Source: Rhipidocladum racemiflorum | Taxonomy: Eukaryota > Streptophyta > Magnoliopsida > Poales > Poaceae | DNA: 64,000 nucleotides | Direction: 5' to 3' | NCBI GenBank assembly: GCA_036346355.1 | Contig: CM070569.1 | Coordinates: forward strand, 58,180,561 to 58,244,560 | Notes under the pieces: generated by a model | What the model was told of the DNA's origin: nothing | Databases searched by the model: none | What the model saw: only the letters and a program-made list of their open reading frames with translations | Part shown: piece by piece, positions 34,501 to 47,300 of the stretch | Numbering within the stretch: position 1 is the stretch's first letter | Layout: each line of letters opens with the position of its first letter | Program-made: the position numbers and the translations under genes

Positions 34501-34936
34501 ATTGTAGTACAACCCGATTCATATGAGGACATTTTTCTAGTACCATCTTTCCATATTCAGTGCTTCACAATGCACAAGTGTTCTTTGCCATTTTGTTCAT
34601 TGGTTTCTCGTGAAACCCATTGGCGCGGATATCTTTGAAACTTAAGAGAGTGCGGGTTGATTCAAGGTACAAGAGGGCTTCTTCAATTACCAAAGTTGTA
34701 CCCATTGGCAATATAATTGTGGCTCTTCCTGAGCCTATTATATGCGTATCGCTTCCTGCGATAGTCGTAATCCTTCCAGCGTTCTTCGTGATCGTCTGGA
34801 AGTATTTCGACTCTCTTAAGATGGTATTTGTTGTGCTACTATCAACAATGCATATCTCCTCTATTTGGGCGCTACATAATTTCTCAATGAAAAGAAATAT
34901 AATTCTAATCATACAGTGGCAAAGTAATTCAAACAT
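31504..34936 (-). pseudogene. Broken copia pol (protease to RNase H)
   Basis: Minus-strand pieces in order: 34936-34565 a protease-like region (CIVDSSTTNTI; catalytic D-S-S in place of the usual DSG/DTG); 34546-34076 the pre-integrase HCRLGHPGLRLM and CHAC zinc motif; 34054-33845 integrase core (IRMDNAGEFTSKAF); 33536-32693 linker and start of reverse transcriptase (GFTQRPRVDYEETYSPV); 32629-32189 reverse transcriptase with the catalytic YVDD at 32533-32522; 32108-31504 RNase H (YADAGYLSDP, SWKSSKQTLVSTS, SEIIALYEA, TKHINPKFFYAHE). Stops and frame changes separate these, including near 34560, 32690, 32190 and 31800. The product cannot be made as one polyprotein. Confidence 0.85.
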
Positions 34937-34949
34937 TGCTTGTAAATAA

Positions 34950-37564
34950 AGAATACTGGAATAAAGAATAAATTGTAATTCTATTCATGAGAAAAAGTAT
35001 GCTCTTCGAGAGCTTACTATTCATTATGCAATCTGATGTCTATGTGAGATAATTCTGACAATTCATGTCAGTTCTTCAAAAACTCACGTTAGATAATGCC
35101 ATACCTTTGCACATTCATAAGGGTTCTTCCATTAGATTACTACGTGTAATCTAATAGGAAATGGCTGCTAGATTCAATAAAATGCATAATTGAATTCTCA
35201 TGAGTTTCCAGCAAATTAAAAGAAAGCAATAATATCAGGATTCATATATTCAAAGATAAATGCAAAATTCATATATACACAGATTCATAAATATTCAGAA
35301 ATACAACTACGTGCATGTAGGTGATCGGCTTCGTGCAAACGATCAGATTTATATGCACGATCGGCTTCGTGCGATCGATTTTAACGCGGCTTCATGCGCG
35401 TGGTGCGTCGATTCCATGCGCGTCGGCCTTCCTGGCGCGACGGTGACTTCGTCTTGGCGTGCTTGAATTTCATAATAAATTATATTAAAGCAATAAATAC
35501 AATGCATGGAACAGAACAATAATTGCACAATTCATAAATTCAGAATAAACAATAATTGCACAATTCATAAATTCATAAATGCGGAAATAAATTCTCAGAA
35601 ATTTCCGAATTTTTCTTAGTATTTGGCAATTTCCTGTTAATCATACAGTAATTTTCCAGCATCACTTGATGACAGAAAATAAATTGCAACAAGAATTAAA
35701 CATGGCATAAGTCTAATTACAACTTATATAATTCTTGTTGGTGAACGAAAACAGTAATGAATATCTCTGTCAATTTGACTCTTGGCAGTCAACTTTGCCC
35801 CTAGGGCTCACATGAGGGAGGGAGCACTTCCCGTTTCCGGGTGCCAATTAAAGAACCAAGCCTCATGTGTGTTTTCCTAGACACCAATTGTCTCATATCT
35901 GTTTATTCATTACCAAAATCAAATCCCAACCACTCATGTTCTCATAAACTGCTGTATGGGAAATTCTGGAATTTTCCTAACACTTTCCATAATTTCTGCT
36001 AATTTCCAAGCAATTTTCAGAATTACTGTACAACAGGAAATTGAATTTCAGCAAATATCAACATGACATAATTCATAAATTCATAAATTCGGAAAATAAA
36101 TTCTCAGGAATTTCCGATATTCTAAACAAAGCAATTATTGCAAAAGTTCATGCAAATATTCATAAATGCAGAAAATAAGGCTAAGTAAAATTAAAAACAG
36201 AGCCATAAAATTTTCTGCAATTTTCTGGCTATTTTTCATATTTTTCTGGCAATTTCTGGAATTTTTAATCGTTTTTCTGAATTTCTAATGCAATTTCAGA
36301 AAAGGAAAACAGTAAAGTAATGAAAATGAACTGGGGAGGGCAAATGGGTAATTTCCCATGCCCTCCCGTGCGCAAGACGTCCAAAACCAGATTGGACTTC
36401 TTGTCCTTCCAAGTCCGGTTGGACTTCAAACTCTTGCAGCACTGGACTTCATGTCCATTAGACATTGGACTTCCTGTCCAAACCCGAGTGGAGCAAGAAG
36501 GCTTACGGCGGAGCAAACCGGAGCAGTGGTGCCGGGCGGCTGCGACGCGCGGCCGGCGGCGGCGACGCGCAGGTGCGGTCAAGACGGCGGCCCGACGCGG
36601 CCGGCATGGCGGCAGCGCGCTGCCCGACTTGATATCGGCGTAGTGCACGGCAGCGCTTGCTTGGCAACCGGCCAGGCTTTGACGCGGCGGCGATATAAAG
36701 ACGCGGCCCGCTACGGCGCAGCGTGGCTACGTGTTTGCCGTGGCGCGCGCAGACGTGGCTTCGTCGGCCGTGGCGCTAATCGCTGGTCGCGGCGGCTTCA
36801 AAAGCGGCGGTCGAGATCGCCGCGGCTGCGGCCGGGAAGGGCACGGCAAGGCGCCAGACGGCGGTGCGAGAGGCGCAGCGGCGGCACGCTCTGCCGGCTT
36901 CAAGGGCCGAGGCAGTTCTTCACGCGCGGCCGGTCGCCGGGCCGCTAGCAACCAGCCGATCGCCATCTTCTTGAGCCGGCGCAGCGCGGCAGCCGCACGT
37001 GATAAAGCGGCCGGTGACGGCGAGGCAGTATCGCTGGCGCTTCAGCGTAGCGGCGTTGTGATGGCCTACGAGGCGAAGCGCCGTAATCAGGGAACGATCT
37101 CGAGCTGAGCCGAGGCTCCGGGCACGCGGCGAGGCCGTGGCCGAGCGGAATCGGGATGCGTGCCGATGGAAGCGGGCGGGAGTCAGCAGTGCGCTTCTTG
37201 CACAGGGGCGAGCCGGGCCGGGGTTGCATGCGCTGCAAGCGCGATGACCGGGAGACGGTGGCGTCGGCCGGTGGTGGCCTTCGTGGCCAGGGGCGGCGAA
37301 AAACGGCTTTAAGCCGCTGGCGGTATGGTAAGGTCGTCGGGTCGGGCTCAGTGCTTCGTGCGTATGCCCAGGTGTCGCCGGCTGCATCGACTTCAATGGC
37401 ACTTCATGGCTTTGGAAAGACCGGCCAGCGAGCCTGCGAGTTCAGTGCTTCATGTGCTGTAGATTTGTAGCGATCTATCTCTTGTACCATGGTCCATAGC
37501 TTCATGCCATGTGGTCTTTCTCACCTTTCAATCAATTCTCCGGTAGAACGTCGTGCTGATAACG
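34950..37564. other. Leader of the copia element; no gag recognised
   Basis: About 2.6 kb separate the protease remnant from the 5' LTR. 35000-36300 is AT-rich and full of ATTCATAAATTC- and AATTTTC-type repeats. 36360-37480 is GC-rich with overlapping open frames on both strands (Arg/Ala/Gly-rich, no domain). Neither part resembles copia Gag or its CCHC knuckle. The origin of the GC-rich insert is unknown; capture of host sequence is possible but unproven. Confidence 0.5.
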
Positions 37565-37807
37565 TGTTAGACAACCTCGCTATCGAATAGTCCGGGGTTG
37601 CCTAATAGATCTAAACCGAGAAACGAGAAGAGAGGCGAGAGACACAATATGAGGAGGAACCAGGCCTGCTTTATTATTCTGTATGCTTCTGTGTACAATG
37701 GGGTGACCCCCTGCCTCCTATATATAGCGGTTCTGCTTAGAGATAAGGAAGAGTCCATATCGGATACGAATCCGTTTCCTAACAGGATACGAATCCGTTT
37801 CCTAACA
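37565..37807 (-). repeat. 5' LTR of the copia element, 243 bp
   Basis: Near-identical to the LTR at 31012-31255, with the differences concentrated between CTAAAC and GCGAGAGAC. The TSD CTTTC follows at 37808. Confidence 0.92.
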
Positions 37808-37849
37808 CTTTCATCCATAATTTCCTCGTGCTCCGCTGCGTTTATCCAG

Positions 37850-38089
37850 GATCTGACACAGACGCGACGCCACTCGCTGCATAAAGCCATTGTTATTTTT
37901 TTAAATTCATTAGACTTTCGAATCGAGCTCAGAATCGAATCGAACAGTTTTGAGGAAATTTTAAATAGTTTTTTATAAATTTCGATACCGTCAGGACATC
38001 GAAATTTGAGTTCGAGACGAAAAGTGAACCCTTGATCTGACACAGACGCGACGCCACTCGCTGCATAGAGCCATCGTTAATTTTTTTTT
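37850..38089. repeat. 50-bp direct repeats flanking a 130-bp spacer
   Basis: GATCTGACACAGACGCGACG.. occurs at about 37850-37905 and again at 38034-38089 with a few substitutions. The segment between them is non-coding. It may be a tandem duplication of about 183 bp of which the rest has diverged. Confidence 0.75.
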
Positions 38090-38398
38090 TAAAAAAAATG
38101 TGAACTTAAGCAAGCAGGGCACGTCTCGAAACATGAAGAATAACAACATGGCAAGAATGTGAACTCTTTTCTTTTGAGGACAAACAATACAGTATCATCC
38201 ATGAACATGCCTATACTTCCATTTATTCTGGGACTCTGCATCAGTAAAAGAAATTTGTACACCTTGACGAGAAACGCACACTCGGAAAGAATACGGGAAA
38301 CAGGTGGGAGGAAATAACTCGGAAGACATGTAATTTGTAACCGCTTCTGTATGCAGACTTGAAAACTAGTTCGTCAGTTTTGACGCCATCGCACCACT

Positions 38399-41300
38399 CT
38401 ACCGTCCAGCCGCTTTCAAGAACTTGTCGTATGGGCTTGCAGGTGGCAGCCTGAACGACCGGTCAGATTCGCTGGATGCTGAATCGCTGCGCCGCATGCA
38501 CTCCTTCCTTGTCGGCTGGAACTCGGGCTCGGATCGCGAAGATGACTGCAAAATGTGACGAGATGTCAGGACTTCGGACGGTTTAAGGTTGAGATAATGA
38601 GATATGAACGATAAGGGGCGGATACAGGCCCGGCCTGATACCGAAAACCCATTAATTTTTTTTGAAAAACTATTGAAAAATCATTGAAAACAGAGATTTG
38701 ATCTAAAATCAGCTAGTCCAGCCAGCCCGGGGCTTGGGCCTGGGCTAGCTCCGCCCCTGTGAACGATGATGGCTAGATTCTTCTAATAAGATGGACATAC
38801 CTCGTTCGTCTCCGGTCCATTTTCCCCGGTTGAGCCACGGGAATCGGTCCTCGAGTGCTTGAAACTCAGGAGGACGGACATCTTCTGTTGCTTTTCCATG
38901 ACCAGGGCTTCGCATTGGCTTTTCATTTGGTCATACGGTACAGGGTTGGCAGAAACTGGAACGTTGGCAACCCGCCTTGCCGTCTCATGAACCTGCAAGC
39001 AAGTAGTTCAATTGCAAACAGATGAGGAGGCTGCACATTGTCCGAAATGAACAGAGCAGTTTTCAGGTGCCATTGTGTAAGTAGAGATGCCACGTACAGA
39101 CTCTATTAATTGATTCACGTTTAGAACATCTGATGAGGCCATAGATCCTGATGTTTTCCTGTCGGATTGAGATCCACTATGTTCAAAAACAATGTCGTCG
39201 TCGTCATCCATCTCGAAAGGAATAACTTCCTGAAGGAAGAAAACATGCAGCCAAAAAAAAGTTAAGACATAACAGCACTAGACGTAATAAGTAGTAACAC
39301 AGAATCAACCATTTGTAAAGGATCAGTATGGACCTCATCAAAACAGTGGTCATCCTTTTCTGCGTACATTGAACAAGAGTGTGGTGTCTCCATGAATAGT
39401 GGAGCATCAAGAGGAAATGAATCATCCAGGGAAAACTCTTGAAGAAGCTGTTCTTCTATCCCATTGAACTTCTGCAATTTGCAGTAAAGACATTCGATTA
39501 TCAGCTATGTTCTTGATTCCGTACAACTAAATCAAAAAAGAATATTCTGTTCAAGTAAATCTGAATGTACACCTCTGGTAAAATTTCAAATTTCTCTTTG
39601 ATGTGGGACATCACAATTTCTTTTAGCTGTATATCATCCTTACTAACAGCTGAAAGAAAGACTTTTGCGTCCCTTTCATCTTCCTCGGAACCGTAAACCA
39701 TCTCACTATTAGATGACTGTGTAGTGGTAATAACGAGTCTACAGTCATCAATCAGGCAAAGATGAGGGTCAATCTGCAAAATTAATAAAACACAGCACAT
39801 TAGATATTCATAGGAATTGCATAGGAATCTATGCAAAGCAGTCAAATTCAAATAATTTTTCACATGGTGGGAATCAACAAACCATTTCATCTGGTACTGC
39901 CGCTTTCACAAGAGGAATTAACTGAGGAACATCAGCAACTTTTGCTGAAAAAATTAGCATTGCCGATGCCATTGTATACAGACACCTTCTACGAGATGGC
40001 TGCAAAACATCTTCATTTACAGTGGAAAAAGGTAAGAGTTAATCAAGCCATGCATTTGATTGCTATACTTGTATGAATATATGATAGGGTATTGTTAGAC
40101 AGGAAGATGGAAAGAAGATTGTCATGCAGATGTTAATATACTCCCTCTGTTCACTTTTATAAGACTTATTTTTTGAATGGTCTCGTTCACAAATATAAAG
40201 CTTGCATGTAGATTTAATGAGGCCTTTCCATCTATACCCCTATTTATTCTCTCACAACCATATGCATTTATTCATTACCAGCCACACAAAATATATCTTC
40301 CATCTTTCAAGACAATTAAGTGGGGGCATCTAAGTCATTTTCTCTTATACATTTCTCAATTTCAACACAACCTTAATCCTTGTGCAAAGTCAAAACATGC
40401 CTTACAAAAATGAACGGAGGGAGTATAATGAAAAAATTCATCTCTGGTGAACGAATTTTTTTTAAAATAATAATATTTTAATCAATATTTACAGAAATAA
40501 TATGCCGAAAATAAAAATAGCAAAACTACCCTCTTATGTCCATTTGAATTGGCGACAGGGGCCTATCGCCATTTGAAACGGGTCGTGCTTGAATGTCCTA
40601 GGACGGAGAAAATTCCGATTTTACCCCCTATCGCCATTTGAAATGGCGACAGGACTCCTATGTCCATTTCAAATGGCGACAGGACCCTGTCGCCAATTCA
40701 AATGGACATAAGAGGGTAGTTTTGCTATTTTTATTTTCGGCATATTATTTCTGTAAATATTGATTAAAATATTATTATTTAAAAAAAAAATCCCTGGTGA
40801 ACCCCTAGCTGGCCACCAGCTTTTGCAACATCATTTTTATGCAAAAAAAAAGGCAGGCGATGTTGAAGGAACTTACTTTCTTGATTCAGAGACATCCGCC
40901 TGAGAGAGAATGCCAACTGGAAACATCGAACTAGTGCCACATGACTGGAACTCTGCATGAAAATTCATTGGTCACTACTCACTCACATAGTACACAACTT
41001 AAAGTCTAAAGAAAATTATGGTATCACTGGTCCAACTAGCCAGAAAATCTACAAAGGTGTTTCATGCTTCCTACATCAATAAAATATGCAAGGTTATATA
41101 TTGTTAACAAATTTCAAATGGAGCCAAAAAGACTGGCTAAAATGAAGGGAGTCTATCTCTGTTATGTGAGAATTTCATTCCCTTCAGAACAATGCAGCCT
41201 CAAAGTTCACAAATTCTACCTACATTGATACGATCTTTCTCGCAAATTCTGGTTACATATATTTGATGTGATCTTCTTGCCTATTGGGTAACAAGAATGT

Positions 41301-44300
41301 ATTGTATTGAGCTTGACTTACTTTTGTCTTCGAACAAAATAAAGAAATGCTGTAGGTATGGCCCATAGCTTCAAAATTTGCAGGTGAGTTATCTTCAAGA
41401 GATGCTTGAGACCAAATAGATGAAAGAAGGAGAGCAAGCTGGTTGTTGTTCAACTTCATAAACTTTAGGTTCTGCTCAGATGTAAGAAAGATGATGCATC
41501 AGTTGGACAGTCAAAAACTCAGAGAGCAAAAAATACCAAGTGCTATGGAATACTAGTCGGACTTCATACTTCATCATTAAATGCTGTAAGATGATACTCG
41601 TTGAGACATAGGCTCCCCGAACAGTGCCTTTTATTTGGTTCTGTATGTACATATCCATTCTCAGCACCTACCACAGCTTCTGATTTCTCATTTTTCTGCA
41701 AGGATCCCTGGATGCTGCTTTTGGTCCACACTTCATCCATTATGGTCTCAGAAGAGAAAGCTGACAGAGCCAACAAAAGTATGTCCCGTGGACCATTGAC
41801 CTTCACTGGGATAGAAACACTTATGGCTGACCATGGGCATAGCAGTGAAGGCGCAACAATGGTGGATAGAACACGATGTGAACCAATCCTTGTCTTGTTG
41901 TCTGGGTGCATCATTGCTAAGAGAAGCTGATGAAACAAAGCTTCAGGAAATGCCTGAGATATGCACAAGGAATTGCCGATTAGTATTGCTGTTTTACAGC
42001 TAAAATATGTCTCCTGCAATAGTGGAAATGCCAGGAACTTGCCTTCTGGTTGTACGATGACTTGTAGACAAAAGCTGCTATTTGTGCTGTGCGGTAAACA
42101 GATGAAACTGTTGTTCTGGCAATAGTGGCAGTATGAGAGAGATTCTCAAGCATTACACCGACCATGTCAAGAATAGGCCCAACATCCCCAACCTATTCCA
42201 CACAATGAACAGCTTTTCTTAAAGATTGCTATGATGAAAGCAAAGTATAGTTGGTAGTAATAAAGAACCAGAGGAATATAACAACCTTCTCTGTCAATTG
42301 CACCAGGCACTCCTCCAAGGCCACGTGAAGTGCACTGTTCCACTTGTCAACATCAGCTTGAGCATTTGATTCTTCAATAGCACAGTGCATACATTTGCGC
42401 AAGTGCTTTATTAAGTCACTGATCGCGCTTGCTATTGTCACTGATGCCTGCAACTTTGCATGCTTTGCAAGATGCGAAGCTACTTTTACAATACTGATTT
42501 GCTTGACAGGCTTCTTGGCAACACTCTTATGATCTATGTGCTTTATAGTGAAAGATAACAGCAAATGGCCATTTTGACCTGGCAGTATAAAACAAGATTT
42601 AACAGGGTGTTAAATCTGTCTTCTGTTAAACACTTCCAATTGAAAAAATAAAAGGAAAAGGAAAAAAAAAGATAAGAAAATACATGGGTGGAAATTGCTG
42701 CACCTGATTTGTCCATCAGTGTCTGCATTTCTTGCAGAACAGAAAAGGCAACCCCATTTTCAGGAGACCAATAGTTGTGGCTATCAAAAAGGCGAAAAAT
42801 AGGATCAAGAATACGCCGCACTGTTGTTGCCTCCTTTGCAATGTTGGCCATATTACGCAAGCAAACCCTTGCCCAATGTGCTGGATTTTCAGACGCGGCC
42901 CTGCTAACTCAATAAATCATTGAAGAGATAAACAGCACATTAGGGACTAGAAATGGGGCCACTACACTACCAGAAGAGCTCACATTGTATCAGATGCCAC
43001 TTTGGCACTATTTTGCCCAGATACTGGCGACACTGTCAAGCCTCCATTGACTTCCAAATCGTCGTCGTCTTGAAGCCTAACAACCTCTTTAATTGATAGA
43101 GTTTGATTAGCCTCATAACAGCTTATGATCACTGAGACAACCTGGGTTCAAAATGAATTCAGAAATTAATCAGATCACCAGTTTGAGATGCTACTTCAGC
43201 TGAAAACACATTTGCAAATATTTTGTTTCACGAATTGTTGTTTCTGACCCACCTTCAATTAATTTAGTGTGCTACTTTTCTCTGCACTAAGTAGGCTAGA
43301 TCTACTATTTCAGAATTCGCTGAACTTTAGTTATATCTCTTCCTCTTATTCCATAATCCTATTTTTACTACATAAGAAATCCATATATTTGTATTCAAGG
43401 ATGATTGCATAAATCTTATACCTTGCAGATGTTATGAAGAGCACTTGTATTCAAAATGAGACCAATGGACCAGTGTATATACATGTACATAAGGGTATAG
43501 AAGGAAAGCCTATATAAGGCAATATCTATACAAGACTAACAATATCTATACAAGGTATTAGCAATCTCTTATATTAAGGTAACTAGGGTATTGTCTAACA
43601 ACCCCTTCCCCCCAAACTCATGGTGGATCTACAACGCTGAGTTTGGAGAGATAAAAGTTATGATGAGTTCTAGTTTGTGTTTTCGTGAAGAAATCTACCA
43701 ACTGAAGCTCTGAAGGCACATACTGAAGAGCCACAACCTGATCCTGTACCTGTGACCGCATATAGGAAGCATCAACACCAATATGCTTGGTGAGCTCATG
43801 CTTCATTGCATCTCGAGAAATGCTAATAGCACATGTATTGTCAGATAAAAGAGTCGGTGTAGAAACAGAAACACAAAAATCCTCAAGTAACCACCGTAGC
43901 CAAGTAACCTCTGCTGTCAAAAGAGCCATAGCCCGCAACTCAGCCTCAACACTCGAACGAGAAATTGCTGTCAGTTTCCTAGTCTTCTAAGCAATGAGAG
44001 AACCACCAAGAAAAACACAGTAAGCAGAAAGGGACCGACGATCAGAGTGATCACTAGCCCAGGTAGCATCAGAGTATGACTGAAGCTGTAAAGAGTTGGA
44101 GCGTGGAAAGAAAAGACGGCGAGAGATGGATCCACGAAGACATCGTAGAACACGAAGAAGATGACTATAGTGGAGCTGAGTGGGAGCAGAAACGAACTGA
44201 CTCAAGATATGGACTGGATATGAAATATCAGGATGAGTGACACCAAGGTAAATAAGACTTCCAACAAGATGGCGATAGCGAGTAGGATCCTCAAGAGGTT

Positions 44301-47300
44301 CACTATCAGTAGATCGAAGATGAACATTGAGCTCCATAGGAGTCTCAGCTGTATGCTGATCAGTGAGAGAAGCACGATCAAGAAGATCCTGGGTATACTT
44401 CTCTTGGGAGAGGAAGAAGCCCTCAGATGTAGAAGAAACCTCAATTCTAAGAAAGTAACGAAGATGGCCTAGATCGGACATGAGAAACTGCTCACTAAGA
44501 CGAGACTTTACAAAGTCAATATACTGATAATCATCTCCAGTAATGATCATATCATCAACATATAGAAGGAGAAGAGTCCGACCACGAGACGAAGTGTGAA
44601 CAAAGAGCGCAGGATCATCAGCACTAGTAGAAAAACCAGCTGCAGTGATCACAAAAGAAAAACGCTCAAACCAAACATGAGGGAGAGCGACGAAGCCGAC
44701 AAACCATGCCCTCAGGAACAGAATACCTCGGTGGTGACTACATATAGACCTCCTCATGCAGCTCACCATTAAGAAAGACATTCTTGACATCAAGCTAAGA
44801 GATGGACCACTCATGGACAGAGGCCACAGCAAGTAGAGTGCGAACAGTAGGCATATGAGCCACAGGTGCAAAAGTCTTATCATAATCACAACCATACTCA
44901 TGTTGAAAACCACGCATCACAAGACGAGCCTTGTAGCGCTCAAGAGAACCATCAGAACGAGTCTTAATCTTATAGACCCACTTGCATGTAATGGGACGGA
45001 CACATGGAGGAAGAGATACAAGATCCCACGTGCCAGTGCGCTCAAGGGCAGCAAGCTCTTCAGCCATCGCATGCTGCCATTCCTGATGAATAACAACATC
45101 ATGATAAGAAGTCGGCTCAGCAAGAACTGCACCAGAGAAGCCAAGGCACTCAGGAGGGCGAATAGACTGGCGATCGCGAAGAGCATAGCAAGGAGGAGAC
45201 ACGAAGGAAGATGGTTCAGTAGGAGAATCCTCAACCCGAGGGCGACGAGTGTAGTATAGAGGATAAGAGGGAACTATATCATGAGAAACCTCGTGAGGAG
45301 GCACTGGTGGTGAAGAAGACACCAAAGGAGAGACCGGCGATTAAGGAGACACCAACTGTGGAAAAGGAAAAGTGGCAACAGGAGTATCTGGAAAGGTCAG
45401 GAAAGAAAGCGGCTCAACAAGAGACGCTGGAGTAGATGAAGAACGAGAGTAGAAGGGATGAGACTCATCAAAAGTAACAACCCGAGAGATCCGCATCCGT
45501 CGACCAACAAGATCCCAACAACGATATCCCTTATGTTTAGCACTATATCCTAGAAAAATACACTCAACAGACTGAGCGGTCAGCTTGGTGCGTTCATAAG
45601 GTGCAAGAAGAACATAGCACACACAACCAAAAAGGCGAAGACTAGAATAATTAGGAGGCATGCCACACAGACACTCAACTGGAATCCCACCCTGAAGAGC
45701 AGAAGAAGGTTGAATGTTAGTCAAGTAAGTGGCAGTGGAAACAGCTTCAGCCCAAAAGTGAGGTGGAACAGCGGAAGCAAGTAAAAGAGCACGAGTTGTC
45801 TCAAGAAGATGACGATGCTTGCGCTCAGCCACACCATTCTGAGCATGAGCGCCAGGACAGGAAAACTAAGAAAGGGTGCCCTGCGTAGCAAGAAAAGCAC
45901 GAAGGGCTCCTGACAGATACTCTCCCGCTGAGTCAGCACGAAGAACACGAATGGGAGAATCAAACTGAGCACGGATCATGGTGGCAAAATTCTTCTAGAT
46001 GGACAAAACCTCACTACGAGAAGACATAAAATATATCAAGGTGTGGCGAGAGAAATCATCTATTAAAAGAATATAATATCTATGATCTCCTTTTGAAACA
46101 AAAGGAGCCGGACCCCAAATATCATAATGAACAAGATTAAAGGGATGCTGGGATACACTCACTGGAAGGATAGGGAAGTTGTAGCTGTTTACCAAGCTTA
46201 CAACCCGTACAGTCTAAAGAGGTATCACCAGACACATATCCTAAAAGACCACTACGAACTAGAGAAGACAACCGTGAACCATAAAGATGTCCTAGACGGT
46301 GATGCCACTGAGCAAACGACTCGATAGAAGATGCAACGGAAGCGAAAGCGATGGAGGAGACTGAGAGACTGGCAGAGGCAGCGGAAGGAAGACGAAGCCA
46401 GTCGAGCTCCCAAAGATGCTGAGAGTCCCAACCAGAAACCCCGTGCGACGATCCTGAACACAACAAGAGTCAGAATCAAGGATAACACGACAGCCATGAT
46501 CAGTGGGTTGACCAGCGGATATGAGCTGCACGATTAGTTTGAGAACATGAGAAACAGCAGGAACATCAAAAGAGGAAGACAAAAGAGTGCCTCGTCCTGC
46601 AACAGAAAGAGAAGTACCCATCTGCAGTTTGCACAGTGATAGAAACAGCAAGAGGACTAATGGAATAGAGACTCGTGGGATCAGATGTCATATGAAAAGA
46701 AGCTCCAGAGTCATGAATCCATGGTATGATACCTGATGAGGAATGTGGTTTCTCACTGGAAGACTGAGTAGCAGAACCTGTCTGTGTAGAGGCAACCATG
46801 CGACGTAGTAACGTAAGAATCTCATAAGTGGAGTCAGAGCCAACAGAGGTTTGCTGAGGGGAGACACGCCCAAGAGTCCAGTGCCCTTAGAAGGGCGTCC
46901 ACCTTGACGAGCAAGATCTTTCTTCTTCCGGTAGCAGAACTGCTCTACATGTCCATTTTTGTCATAGTAGGTGCAGTGAAGTCCAATCCCAGTAGTCGAA
47001 ACTGGATTAGGCGTCACTGACCGAGGAGAAGAATGAGGCACCGCTAAGACTAAAGAAGATACCAGCAGACCCGCACCACAAAGGCGAGTCTCCTTAGTAC
47101 GAATAGCTGCAAGGGCCTCCAACGGGGTCACACGAGGATGACGAGCAAGCAGCTGGGCACGAATTTGCTCAAATTTAGCCCGAAGACATGTCAGGAAGTC
47201 GTAGATGTGGCGAAGCTCCAAATGAGAGTGCTGACACTGACAGCACTGGCACGTGCGGCAAACCTCCGGTCCCAGAGAATCAAGCTAACGCCATACCAAT

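Larger units (their letters stand above)
31012..37807 (-). mobile_element. Ty1/copia LTR retrotransposon, structurally complete, coding-defective
   Basis: The two LTRs (31012-31255 and 37565-37807) begin TGTTAG and end CTAACA, and the element is flanked by the perfect 5-bp duplication CTTTC (31007-31011 and 37808-37812). Coding strand is minus, so the 5' LTR is at 37565-37807. A polypurine tract (AAGGGGGAG on the minus strand) abuts the 3' LTR, and a primer-binding-like TTATCAGCACGACG follows the 5' LTR. Integrase, reverse transcriptase and RNase H segments are present in the copia order but broken. Gag is not recognisable. LTRs differ mainly in one short block (about 31064-31085), so insertion is recent. 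Confidence 0.92.

Noticed and set aside
36358..37480. Long GC-rich open frames on both strands inside the copia element
   Set aside because: Frames overlap on both strands, are Arg/Ala/Gly-rich and have no domain; high GC alone explains the lack of stops.
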